DNA from: Pseudomonas nitroreducens NBRC 12694
GTDB lineage: Bacteria; Pseudomonadota; Gammaproteobacteria; Pseudomonadales; Pseudomonadaceae
NCBI RefSeq assembly: GCF_002091755.1
Contig: NZ_BDAI01000016.1
Span: 1 to 64,000, forward strand
DNA: 64,000 nucleotides
Reading direction: 5' to 3'
The position numbers and the translations under genes are program-made. Below the pieces are notes generated by a model, which worked only from the letters and a program-made list of their open reading frames with translations, did no database searches and had not been told where the DNA came from. Shown piece by piece: positions 41,129 to 48,496 of this stretch. Position 1 is the first letter of the stretch. Every line of letters starts with the position of its first letter.

Positions 41129-41569
41129 ATGGAGCCGCGTCTGGATTACTACACTGCCTCGCCGGAAGCGCTGAAGGCAGTGCTGGCGCTGGAAGCCGCC
41201 ATCTTCGAGCTGTCGGTGGAGAAGCCACTGCTGGAGCTGGTGCGCCTGCGCGTGTCGCAGGTGAACAACTGCGCCTTTTGTGCCGACATGCACGCCATGG
41301 AAGCGCGCCGCAATGGCGAGACCGAACGGCGCCTGTTCGCCGTCAGTGTGTGGCGTGAATCGCCGTTCTTCACCGAGCGTGAGCGCGCGGCGCTGGCTTG
41401 GAGCGAGTCGGTGACGCTGCTGTCCGAATCGAAGGTGCCACTGGAGGTCTTCCAGCTCGCCCGCGAGCAGTTCAGCGAGCGCGAACTGGTTGACCTCACC
41501 GTGGCCATCGGCGCCATCAACGTGTGGAACCGCCTGGGCGTGTCCTTCCGCCAGCCGCCGCCGGCCTGA
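41129..41569 (+). CDS. AhpD/carboxymuconolactone decarboxylase-family protein
   Basis: 146 residues. The active-site motif CAFCADMH gives Cys48, Cys51 and His55, the CxxCxxxH of AhpD-like thiol peroxidase-associated proteins. The rest (RLDYYTASPEALKAVLALEA, WRESPFFTERERAALAWSE, AINVWNRLGVSFR) matches stand-alone alkylhydroperoxidase-like proteins. It may detoxify peroxides or reactive species. The ATG at 41129 sits just after the divergent region shared with the MocR gene, a frequent pairing in Pseudomonas. Confidence 0.88.
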   Translation: MEPRLDYYTASPEALKAVLALEAAIFELSVEKPLLELVRLRVSQVNNCAFCADMHAMEARRNGETERRLFAVSVWRESPFFTERERAALAWSESVTLLSESKVPLEVFQLAREQFSERELVDLTVAIGAINVWNRLGVSFRQPPPA

Positions 41570-41608
41570 GCGGGTGCCTTGCCTGCCGGACCGAGGGGGA
41601 CGCCCAGT

Positions 41609-41679
41609 CCTTGCTCGCGAACAGATTTACAGGCAGCGGTGGTGTTGAGGTTGTTCGCGAGCAAGCTCGCTCCTGCAAA
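41609..41679. repeat. REP pair overlapping the 3' end of the MFS gene
   Basis: TTCGCGAGCAAGCTCGCTCCTGCA at 41654-41677 is the reverse complement of the widespread Pseudomonas GGAGCGAGCTTGCTCGCGAA REP. A second, partial inverted copy (TTGCTCGCGAACA) starts at 41611. The element covers the last codons and stop codon of the MFS gene and the gap to the convergent AhpD-like gene. Confidence 0.85.
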
Positions 41680-42817
41680 GGGCAGTCCGGCGCAGTGGCA
41701 GGCAGCACAGCGCGCCGATCAGCAGGGCGCTGGCGGCGGCGCCCAGGGCCGGAATGAAGCTGCCGGTCAACCCGCGCAGGGCGCTGGCGGCCAGTGGCCC
41801 GGCGATCTGCCCGACGCCATACAGCGCCGTCATCGCCGCCAGCATGTTGAAGCGCACCTGCGCGGCCACCGCGCGGGCCGCCGGCATGGCGATGGTCACG
41901 GTGCCCATGAAGCTGCCACCCACCAGCACCGCGCTGCCCAGATAAAGGAAAGCGGACTCGCCCAGTGCCGGCAGCATCACGCCGATGGCCTGCACCAGCA
42001 GGTTCAACGCCAATGCGCGACGGCCGCCGAGCCTCAGGTGCAGCCGATGCCAGAGGAAACACGACGGTGCCGCACCCAGGCCGAAGGCGGCCCAGACCTG
42101 CAGCGGGTCGATGGCGCCCAGGCCGCTCTTCATCAGCAATGGCAGGTAAGTGGCGGTGATGATGTAGCCGAAGCCGGCCAGGCCGTAGACCAGCAGGATG
42201 ATCAACGCGGACAGCTCGGGCATCGGCCCCGTACCGTTCGTTGTCTGCTGCGGCGAAGTCGGTGCTGCGCGGCCCAGCGCGGGGGTGGCCAGCAGCGACA
42301 GCACCAGCCCGGCCAGCGCCAACACGCACCAGATCGCGGCGCTGCCCAGGCCGAAGGCATTGCCGGCGGCAATCAGTTCCGCCGAGACCAGGATGCCGAC
42401 GCCCACGCCGGCGAACATCATCGGAGCGCCATGGCTTTCGCCCATGCTCTGCAACAACCATTGCGCCGCGCTGACCAGCACCATGGCCGTGAGCACGCCC
42501 GCCAGCAGGCGCACGCCGACGGCAAACCAGACGGGTGCCGGAATGGCCATGGCGGCGAGGGCGGCCAAGGTGCCGACCAGGGCGATCAGGCAGATGCGTG
42601 CAGCATGTCGTTCGTGGCTGCGCGCCAGCAGCAGCGCACCCAGCAGGTAGCCGGCGTAATTGGCCGAGGCCGCCAGCGAGCCGCCGGTGACGCTGAGCAC
42701 GCCGTCGCGCACCATCAGCGGGTAGAGCCCGGTAAAGGCAAACCGGCCAAAGCCCATGCCCACGGCAAGGATCAGTGCTGCCGACAGCGCCGCGGGCAGG
42801 CGGCGGGTGCGGCTCAC
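41627..42817 (-). CDS. MFS transporter, YbfB/YjiJ family
   Basis: 396 residues with about 12 membrane helices. The first (LSAALILAVGMGFGRFAFTGLYPLM) has the GxGFGRFAFTGLYPLM hallmark of YbfB/YjiJ proteins; LLLARSHERHAAR is the first cytoplasmic loop. The gene starts at 42817, overlapping the LysR stop by ATGA, so the two are coupled. The last 15 or so residues (RSELAREQPQHHRCL) are encoded by a REP element and are not part of the family. Substrate unknown; export of small organic compounds is the usual guess. Confidence 0.88.
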   Translation of the reverse strand: MSRTRRLPAALSAALILAVGMGFGRFAFTGLYPLMVRDGVLSVTGGSLAASANYAGYLLGALLLARSHERHAARICLIALVGTLAALAAMAIPAPVWFAVGVRLLAGVLTAMVLVSAAQWLLQSMGESHGAPMMFAGVGVGILVSAELIAAGNAFGLGSAAIWCVLALAGLVLSLLATPALGRAAPTSPQQTTNGTGPMPELSALIILLVYGLAGFGYIITATYLPLLMKSGLGAIDPLQVWAAFGLGAAPSCFLWHRLHLRLGGRRALALNLLVQAIGVMLPALGESAFLYLGSAVLVGGSFMGTVTIAMPAARAVAAQVRFNMLAAMTALYGVGQIAGPLAASALRGLTGSFIPALGAAASALLIGALCCLPLRRTALCRSELAREQPQHHRCL

Positions 42818-43686
42818 GGGCGTGCCTCGAGGGCTTCCCGCCAGCGCTGGAAGGCGCCGGTGGCGTAGCCTTCGCGCCAGATCAGCAAGGTGTCCACTTC
42901 CAGCAGCGGCACCACCTGCAGGGCCGGCATATCCCGATGCAGCTCCAGCACTGAACGAGGCAGCACGCCAAAACAGGAGCCGGCGTTAACGCAGGCGAGG
43001 ATGCCATGGTACGAACCGACCTCCTGCACGGCGAGCGACGCTCCGTTCAACCAGCGCTCCAGCAACTGCCGGTAAGTGCAACCGCGGGCGAAGCCCACCA
43101 GCGTGCGGATCTGCACATCCTCGGGCCGGGTTACCGGTGGATGGTCGCCAGGCAGCACCAGCAGCAACTCCTCGCGGAACACCGGTTCGGCGCACAGGCC
43201 GCGCTCCAGCAGCGATTCGAAGCCGGGTTCGGCGTGGAGGATGTCCGGATGGGAGATCAGCGCGCAGTCGAGCTGGCGGTTCAGCACTTCATTGATCAGC
43301 TTCTGGCTGTGGCCGGTGGTGATGTGCAGTTCCACGTCGGGATAGGCCCGGTGAAAGCGCGCCAGGATTTCCGGTAGCCGGCTGGCGGCGGCGGCTTCCA
43401 TGCTGCCCAGGCGCAGGCTGCCGGTGGCGCTGCTCGGGTGCAGCGACTGGCGGGCTTCGGTGGCGAGGGCGAGCAATTGCTCGGCGTAGCGGAGAAAGTC
43501 GCGGCCCTGGTCGGTCAGCGTCATGCGCTTGCCGTCGCGCAGGAACAGCGCCGCGCCAAGGTCTTCCTCGAGCTGGCGGATGCGCGTGGTGACGTTCGAT
43601 TGCACGCGCTGCAGGCGGGCCGCGGCGCGGGTGACGCTCTGTTCCTCGGCCACGCAACGGAAGATTTCCAGGCTGGAGAGATCCAT
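42814..43686 (-). CDS. LysR-family transcriptional regulator
   Basis: 290 residues. The winged helix is MDLSSLEIFRCVAEEQSVTRAAARLQRVQSN with VTTRIRQLEEDLGAALFLRD, followed by the effector domain from about residue 90 (TGSLRLGSMEAAAASRLPEIL). The gene is divergent from a nitronate monooxygenase gene and co-transcribed with an MFS gene. The pair with the monooxygenase resembles P. aeruginosa nmoR (PA4203) and nmoA (PA4202). It probably responds to nitroalkane or a related substrate; that is inference from the pairing. Confidence 0.9.
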   Translation of the reverse strand: MDLSSLEIFRCVAEEQSVTRAAARLQRVQSNVTTRIRQLEEDLGAALFLRDGKRMTLTDQGRDFLRYAEQLLALATEARQSLHPSSATGSLRLGSMEAAAASRLPEILARFHRAYPDVELHITTGHSQKLINEVLNRQLDCALISHPDILHAEPGFESLLERGLCAEPVFREELLLVLPGDHPPVTRPEDVQIRTLVGFARGCTYRQLLERWLNGASLAVQEVGSYHGILACVNAGSCFGVLPRSVLELHRDMPALQVVPLLEVDTLLIWREGYATGAFQRWREALEARP

Positions 43687-43700
43687 GATTAATCTTCAAT

Positions 43701-43728
43701 AGAGAATATGTTGCGACGAATATTCTCT
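43701..43728. promoter_or_regulatory. Perfect inverted repeat, candidate LysR operator
   Basis: AGAGAATAT (43701-43709), ten bases, then ATATTCTCT (43720-43728): a perfect 9-base dyad in the 114-base gap between the divergent LysR and nitronate monooxygenase genes. It contains an AT-N-AT dyad core consistent with the T-N11-A type of LysR recognition. It lies 15 bases from the LysR ATG, suggesting autorepression as well. Confidence 0.6.
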
Positions 43729-43800
43729 TTATGAGATGTTAAGTCAAGCCATTACAGGCCAAACGGCGACTTCGCCGACCCTGACGTTGAGGACCCCGTC

Positions 43801-44853
43801 ATGCGCATCACCGACCTGCTCGGCATCCAGTTCCCCATCATCCAGGCACCCATGGTTGGCGTGTCCACCCCGGCGCTGGCCGCGGCGGTTTCCAATGCCG
43901 GCGGCCTGGGTTCCATCGGCCTGGGCGCCAGCAACGCGACGCAGGCCCGCGCCCTGTTGGAGCAGACCCGCGCGCTGACCGACAAGCCGCTCAACCTCAA
44001 CCTGTTCTGCCACCGCCCGGCGGTGGCCGATCCGGCGCGCGAGGCGGCCTGGCTGGAGCACCTGCGCCCGCTGTTCGCCGAGTTCGATGCGCAGCCGCCG
44101 CAGCAGATCACCGAGATCTATCGCAGCTTCCTGGCCGATCCGGACATGCTGGAGTTCCTCATCGAGGCGCGCCCGGCCGTGGTCAGCTTCCACTTCGGCC
44201 TGCCGCCGCAGAGCTGGATCGATCGCCTGAAGGCCGCCGGCATCCGCCTGTTGGCGACTGCCACCTGCCTGGAAGAGGGCCGCGCCATCGAGGCAGCGGG
44301 CATCGATGCGATCGTCGCTCAGGGCTATGAGGCCGGTGGCCACCGGGGCGTGTTCGAGCCGGAGAAGGACGCGCGCATCGGCACCTTCGCGCTGGTCCGC
44401 ACGCTGGTGAAAGGCACAGGCCTGCCGGTGATCGCGGCAGGTGGAATCATGGATGGGCAGGGCATGCGCGCGGTGTTCGAACTGGGCGCCCAGGCCGTGC
44501 AGATGGGCACCGCGTTCATAGCTGCCGACGAGTCTTCGGCCAACGCCGCATTCAAGGCAGCGCTGCGTGGCGAGCGAGGAGAACGCACCGAGGTGACGGC
44601 GGCGATTTCCGGCCGCGCCGCTCGCGGGATGGTGAATCGGCTGTTCACTGACCTGGGCAGCGCCGATGCGCCGGCGCTGCCTGACTACCCCATCACCTAT
44701 GACGCGGCCAAGGCGCTGACGGCTGCAGCGAACGCCAAGGGCAATACCGACTTCGCCGTGCAATGGGCCGGGCAGGGCGCGCCGTTGTCACGGGAGATGC
44801 CGGCGGCGCAGCTGGTGGCGACGCTGATGGCCGAGTTGCGTGACAACGCCTGA
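43801..44853 (+). CDS. Nitronate monooxygenase (class I, FMN-dependent)
   Basis: 350 residues in a TIM barrel: LLGIQFPIIQAPMVGVSTPALAAAVSNAGG at the start is the NMO/2-nitropropane dioxygenase motif I. VVSFHFGLPP (with the catalytic-region His), IVAQGYEAGGHRG and VIAAGGIMDGQGMRAV provide the FMN and substrate segments. The class I enzymes oxidise propionate-3-nitronate and similar toxic nitronates. Being divergent from a LysR gene matches the nmoA/nmoR arrangement of P. aeruginosa. The end is one base from the convergent EamA gene. Confidence 0.92.
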   Translation: MRITDLLGIQFPIIQAPMVGVSTPALAAAVSNAGGLGSIGLGASNATQARALLEQTRALTDKPLNLNLFCHRPAVADPAREAAWLEHLRPLFAEFDAQPPQQITEIYRSFLADPDMLEFLIEARPAVVSFHFGLPPQSWIDRLKAAGIRLLATATCLEEGRAIEAAGIDAIVAQGYEAGGHRGVFEPEKDARIGTFALVRTLVKGTGLPVIAAGGIMDGQGMRAVFELGAQAVQMGTAFIAADESSANAAFKAALRGERGERTEVTAAISGRAARGMVNRLFTDLGSADAPALPDYPITYDAAKALTAAANAKGNTDFAVQWAGQGAPLSREMPAAQLVATLMAELRDNA

Positions 44854-44854
44854 T

Positions 44855-45748
44855 TCAGCGAGCGCTGGCGGCCGTGACGGGTTTCTCCCGCGGCCGCCAC
44901 AGCTCGGCCAGTAATACGCCGCTCAGGATCAGCGCGCCACCGATCAGGTGATAGCTGGTCAGTTGCTCGCCCAGCACCACGGCGGCGATGGCGGCGGTGA
45001 ACACCGGCAGCAGGTTGAAGAACAGCGCCATTCGGCTCGGCCCCATGCGCTGTACGCCCTGCATCCAGGCCAGCGCACCGACGATGGAAGCCAGCAGCCC
45101 GGCATAGAGCACCAGCGGCAGGTTGGCCGTGGTCAGGCCGTGGTGCGGCGAAGCGATATACAGCGGGGCCAGCGCAACGATGGCCACCAGCACCTGCAGG
45201 TAGAGCATCAGCAGCGGCGGCAGCGGCAGGTTCCATTTCTTCAGCAGCACGCCGTACACCCCATAGGCCGCCGTGGCGACGATCATCATGCCATCGCCCA
45301 GGTTCACGCCGTGGCTGATCAATTGTTGTGGGTTGCCCTGGGTGATCACCAGCAGCACGCCGCCCAGCGACACCAGCGCGCCGAGCAGCGCGGTGGCGCT
45401 CATCCTGTGGCGCAGCAGGATCGATGCCAGGGCGAGGGACATCAGCGGCATCAGCGACAGGATGATCCCCATGTTGGTCGCCGAGGTCAGCGCGGCGGCG
45501 TAGTACGCCAGGCATTGGTAGACCGCCATGCCGAGCAGGCCGAGGGTGACGATCCTGCCCAGGTTGGCGCGGATCACCGGCCAGTGGGCAAGGGTGGCGC
45601 GCAGCAGGAAGGGCGTCAGCAGCGCGCCGGCCAGCAGCCAGCGGAAGAAGCCGATTTCCGCGGGGGCGATCTGCCCTACGGCGAGCTTGTTGACGACGGT
45701 GTTGCCGGACCAGATGACCACGGCCAGCAAGGGGAACAGGTAATTCAT
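44855..45748 (-). CDS. EamA-family (DMT) transporter
   Basis: 297 residues from the ATG at 45748 (MNYLFPLLAVVIWSGNTVVNKLAVG), where the first helix begins; the frame extends upstream without homology. Ten predicted helices form two EamA repeats, with family segments AEIGFFRWLLAGALLTPFLL and WMQGVQRMGPSRMALFFNLLPVF. These exporters move amino acids, metabolites or drugs. It is divergent from the AraC gene at 45842, a common regulator/exporter pairing. Confidence 0.9.
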   Translation of the reverse strand: MNYLFPLLAVVIWSGNTVVNKLAVGQIAPAEIGFFRWLLAGALLTPFLLRATLAHWPVIRANLGRIVTLGLLGMAVYQCLAYYAAALTSATNMGIILSLMPLMSLALASILLRHRMSATALLGALVSLGGVLLVITQGNPQQLISHGVNLGDGMMIVATAAYGVYGVLLKKWNLPLPPLLMLYLQVLVAIVALAPLYIASPHHGLTTANLPLVLYAGLLASIVGALAWMQGVQRMGPSRMALFFNLLPVFTAAIAAVVLGEQLTSYHLIGGALILSGVLLAELWRPREKPVTAASAR

Positions 45749-45803
45749 GGGAAACGCTTCCGGGGATAACGGTGCATATTCTCCGCTCGTCCGAATCCAG
45801 ACG

Positions 45804-45809
45804 TATAAT
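45804..45809 (+). promoter_or_regulatory. Candidate -10 box of the AraC gene
   Basis: TATAAT is a perfect sigma-70 -10 hexamer 33 bases before the ATG at 45842. A matching -35 is weak. Listed because such a perfect hexamer is unusual in this GC-rich sequence. Confidence 0.3.
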
Positions 45810-45841
45810 GAAAATAAGACAATCCACCCCGGCTTTCGGAC

Positions 45842-46642
45842 ATGACCCGCGTACTGCCGCTTCCCCTTCCTGACATCGACCGCCTGCCCGCCGATCTGTA
45901 CTTTCGCTACGACGAGTTCGACGCCGGGACTCACTCGCCCAGCCACCGCCACGCCTGGGGCCAGCTCAATTACGCCTCCCACGGGGTGATGGAGCTGGAA
46001 GTGGACGGCCAGCGCTTTCTCTCGCCGCCGCAGTACGCGGTATGGGTGCCGCCGGGGCGTTTACACAGTTGTTACAACCGGCAGGCCATCGTCTATCGCT
46101 CGCTGTACGTGTCCGCCGAACTGGCGCGCAAGCTGCCACAGAATCCCTGCACTCTGGCGATCAGCGACATCCTCAAGGCGATCCTCTCCGACTTTGCCGC
46201 ACGCCGGGTCAACATCCCGCAGAGCGCAGCCGACCAGCGCCTGGCCGAAGTGGTGATCGACCAGCTCCAGGCCGCACAGCCCCATGATGATTACCTGCCT
46301 TATGCCAGCGGCGGCGCGCTGGGTGAGGTGCTGGCCGCGCTGCAGGCCGAGCCGGGCGACAACCGCACTCTGGCGCAATGGGCCGAGCGCGTGCACAGCA
46401 CCGAGCGCACCCTCGCGCGAGCCTGCCAGCGGGAGTTGGGGATGTCGTTCGGCGAATGGCGCCAGCGCCTGCGGTTTCTTGCCGCCATCGAGGCACTGGC
46501 ATCGGGGGAGGGGGTGCAGCAGATCGCCTTCAACCTGGGCTACAGCAGCCCCTCGGCGTTCATCGCCATGTTCCGGCGGCTGTCGGGCACCACGCCGGAG
46601 CAGTATCGCTCGACCTTCCGCGCTCTGGCGGCGGAAGGCTGA
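45842..46642 (+). CDS. AraC-family regulator with N-terminal cupin
   Basis: 266 residues. The cupin-type N terminus has AGTHSPSHRHAWGQLNYASHG and AVWVPPGRLHSCYNRQ. The C-terminal AraC domain (about 165-262) has RTLAQWAERVHSTERTLARAC and VQQIAFNLGYSSPSAFIAMF. It belongs to the same subfamily as the regulator at 17830 and is divergent from the EamA transporter gene, probably its target. The stop is four bases from the convergent sigma factor gene. Confidence 0.88.
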   Translation: MTRVLPLPLPDIDRLPADLYFRYDEFDAGTHSPSHRHAWGQLNYASHGVMELEVDGQRFLSPPQYAVWVPPGRLHSCYNRQAIVYRSLYVSAELARKLPQNPCTLAISDILKAILSDFAARRVNIPQSAADQRLAEVVIDQLQAAQPHDDYLPYASGGALGEVLAALQAEPGDNRTLAQWAERVHSTERTLARACQRELGMSFGEWRQRLRFLAAIEALASGEGVQQIAFNLGYSSPSAFIAMFRRLSGTTPEQYRSTFRALAAEG

Positions 46643-46645
46643 GCA

Positions 46646-47182
46646 TCAGCCGCGGCCTTCTTCCAGGCCCTTGAGGGTCTTGCGGCAGTGGATCAGCGCG
46701 TCGCGCACCATGAAGTTCACCAGGGTCGGGGAGACGCCCAGTTCCTCGGCGATTTCCTTCTGCGTGCGGCCGTGCAGGCGGTACATCTCGAAGGCATAGC
46801 GGGTGCGCTCGGGCAGCGTCTGCAGGGCGCTGGAGATAGCTTCCAGGGTCTCCCGGTCCTCGTGCTCCATTTCCGGTGACGCGGACGGCGTCGCGATGTG
46901 CATGCCTTCTTCCTCGCTACCCGAGTAGCGCTTCTCCAGCGCCTGACGGCGATAGAGATCGATGGCCAGGTTGCGCACCACACGCATCAGGTAGCCGCTC
47001 TGCGACTGGATGCCGGGGGTGAGGTCGCTCGCATTGAGCTTGATGTACGCATCGTGCACCACGTCTTCGGCATGGCTGCGGCAGCCGAGGATGCGTGCGG
47101 CCGCATTGATGAAGGTCTGCCGGTGGGTGGCGAACAGCTCGTGGAGAGCGGGGCGCGACTCGGCGGGCATTGGCTTGGACAT
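46646..47182 (-). CDS. Iron-starvation ECF sigma factor (PvdS/OrbS family)
   Basis: 178 residues. Sigma region 2 is ARILGCRSHAEDVVHDAYIKL with YLMRVVRNLAIDLYRRQALE; region 4 is LQTLPERTRYAFEMYRLHG and QKEIAEELGVSPTLVNFMV. The sequence RYAFEMYRLHGRTQKEIAEEL, the YSG-EEEG linker and HCRK near the end are characteristic of PvdS and its Burkholderia relative OrbS. It should direct RNA polymerase to siderophore genes under iron limitation. A Fur box lies upstream, and the siderophore genes it should control are divergent from it. It is named by family because the linked NRPS is not a standard pyoverdine synthetase. Confidence 0.92.
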   Translation of the reverse strand: MSKPMPAESRPALHELFATHRQTFINAAARILGCRSHAEDVVHDAYIKLNASDLTPGIQSQSGYLMRVVRNLAIDLYRRQALEKRYSGSEEEGMHIATPSASPEMEHEDRETLEAISSALQTLPERTRYAFEMYRLHGRTQKEIAEELGVSPTLVNFMVRDALIHCRKTLKGLEEGRG

Positions 47183-47249
47183 GCAAGGTGTTCCTATGCG
47201 GCGGCGGAGGCGGGGACGTCCACATGGGTTGAGGCGGTAATCTAGATCA

Positions 47250-47268
47250 AATGATAATTATTATCAAT
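47250..47268. promoter_or_regulatory. Fur box upstream of the sigma factor gene
   Basis: TGATAATTATTATCA (47252-47266) is a perfect dyad matching the GATAAT-type Fur consensus. It lies about 70 bases upstream of the sigma factor ATG on the minus strand, where Fur-Fe(II) would block transcription in iron-replete cells. Confidence 0.85.
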
Positions 47269-47432
47269 TTATTCGAGAGACTCCGACTATCGCTCTGGGA
47301 CAGGGTTCCCACACAAGTGTGAAGTTTTTTCATTCGCATCCATTCGTCAGAACTCTCGACTTACAGGTGAAGGACAAGCCAGGAAATTTCGCCGGCGCAT
47401 ATCTTATGAGAATTAATCGCATCCGAGAACAC

Positions 47433-47456
47433 TAACTATTTCATTGCCTCCCTCGT
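47433..47456 (+). promoter_or_regulatory. Candidate PvdS/OrbS-dependent promoter of mbtH operon
   Basis: TAACT (47433-47437), a 16-base spacer and CGTC (from 47454) match the iron-starvation sigma consensus TAAAT-N16/17-CGT in all but one base. It lies 74 bases before the mbtH ATG. A direct test would be loss of expression in a sigma factor mutant. Confidence 0.55.
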
Positions 47457-47529
47457 CTTCATGGCAGAGCTGGAAAAACGGGGTAACCGCTCTGCGTCGG
47501 CATCCCCATCTGGAGAGAGGAGAAGAGCA

Positions 47530-47748
47530 ATGGCTTTCGATCGCGAAGACGCGGTGTACAAGGTGCTGGTCAATGGCGAAGAGCAGTACTCGCTGTGGCC
47601 GGTCTACAAGGAAGTCCCGGCCGGCTGGCGTGAGGCCGGCAAGCAGGGGAGTAAGGCCGACTGCCTGGCCTTCGTCGAAGCCAACTGGACTGATATGCGC
47701 CCGCTGAGCCTGCGGCAGAAGATGGACGGCCAGGCTGCGGGGCACTGA
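47530..47748 (+). CDS. MbtH-like protein
   Basis: 72 residues from the ATG at 47530 with a GGAGAAGAG ribosome site; the frame is open further upstream without homology. It contains the whole MbtH signature: NGEEQYSLWPVYKEVPAGW, then CLAFVEANWTDMRPLSL, with the three conserved Trp residues. MbtH proteins bind NRPS adenylation domains and are needed for their activity or solubility. It is first in the operon with a thioesterase and a hydroxylase that precede the NRPS. Orthologous positions are orbH in ornibactin loci and the PA2412-like gene in pyoverdine loci. Confidence 0.95.
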   Translation: MAFDREDAVYKVLVNGEEQYSLWPVYKEVPAGWREAGKQGSKADCLAFVEANWTDMRPLSLRQKMDGQAAGH

Positions 47749-47751
47749 CCC

Positions 47752-48474
47752 GTGCTGCGTCTGTTCTGCCTGCCGTACTCCGGCGCCAGCGCCATGCTCT
47801 ATGCGCGCTGGAAGCGCCAGCTCCCGGAGTGGATCGAGGTCTGCCCAGTGGAGTTGCCCGGCCGTGGTCGGCGCTTCGCCGAAGGCCTGCAGACCGATCT
47901 GCGAGCTCTCGCCAGCCAACTGGCCGATGAGATCGCCGCACGCCTGGATCTGCCTTACGCCATCTTTGGCCACAGCCTCGGCGGTCTGCTGGCCTTCGAA
48001 CTGGCCCATGCCCTGCGCGAGCGCGGCCTGCCGCTGCCGCAGGCGCTGTTCGCCTCGGCCGCCTCTGCGCCGTCACACCGCGACAGCCATCGTGAGCTGG
48101 CGCAGGAGCAGAGCGACGCGCAGTTGATCGAACGCATGCGGCGGCTGGGCGGCACCTCGGCGGCGGTGTTCGCCGATGCCGAGATGCTTGCCCTGACCCT
48201 GCCGGTGATGCGCGCCGACTTCCTCCTCTGCGGCCGCTACGACTACCGCCGACGCGCGCCGCTGACCTGCCCGATCCATGTGTTCGGTGGCAAGGGCGAC
48301 CGGCTTTCGGTCGAGTCGCTGTCGGCCTGGCAGGACGAGACCTGCGCCGGTTTCTCCCTGGAGATGCTCGAAGGCGGCCACTTCTTCATCAACACCGACG
48401 AGGCGCGCCTGCTCGAACTGATGCTCGGCCGCCTGCAGCAACCGGGGAAACCGTCCAGCGCAGCGCTGGCCTGA
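47752..48474 (+). CDS. Type II thioesterase for NRPS editing (PvdG-like)
   Basis: 240 residues with a GTG start three bases after the mbtH stop. An alpha/beta hydrolase of the GrsT/RifR type: LRLFCLPYSGASAMLYARW and PVELPGRGRRF at the N terminus, nucleophile Ser75 in FGHSLGGLLAFEL, Asp183 in GKGDRLS and His210 in EGGHFFI. It would clear misloaded or stalled acyl groups from carrier domains of the linked NRPSs. The gap of 22 bases to the next gene indicates the same transcript. Confidence 0.93.
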   Translation: MLRLFCLPYSGASAMLYARWKRQLPEWIEVCPVELPGRGRRFAEGLQTDLRALASQLADEIAARLDLPYAIFGHSLGGLLAFELAHALRERGLPLPQALFASAASAPSHRDSHRELAQEQSDAQLIERMRRLGGTSAAVFADAEMLALTLPVMRADFLLCGRYDYRRRAPLTCPIHVFGGKGDRLSVESLSAWQDETCAGFSLEMLEGGHFFINTDEARLLELMLGRLQQPGKPSSAALA

Positions 48475-48496
48475 GTGCCCCTCGCGGAGAATCCAG

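Larger units (their letters stand above)
47183..47529. other. Divergent control region of the siderophore locus
   Basis: 347 bases between the sigma factor gene and mbtH, much richer in A and T than the flanking genes. It holds a Fur box next to the sigma factor promoter and a PvdS/OrbS-type promoter towards mbtH (listed separately). It also has a CACAC-AA-GTGTG dyad at about 47312-47323. The leader of the mbtH transcript after 47456 shows no clear attenuator. Confidence 0.7.

Noticed and set aside
39485..41569. 694-residue plus-strand frame running into the AhpD-like gene
   Set aside because: Most of it is the shadow of the MocR gene on the minus strand. Only the last 146 codons, from the ATG at 41129, show a protein family.
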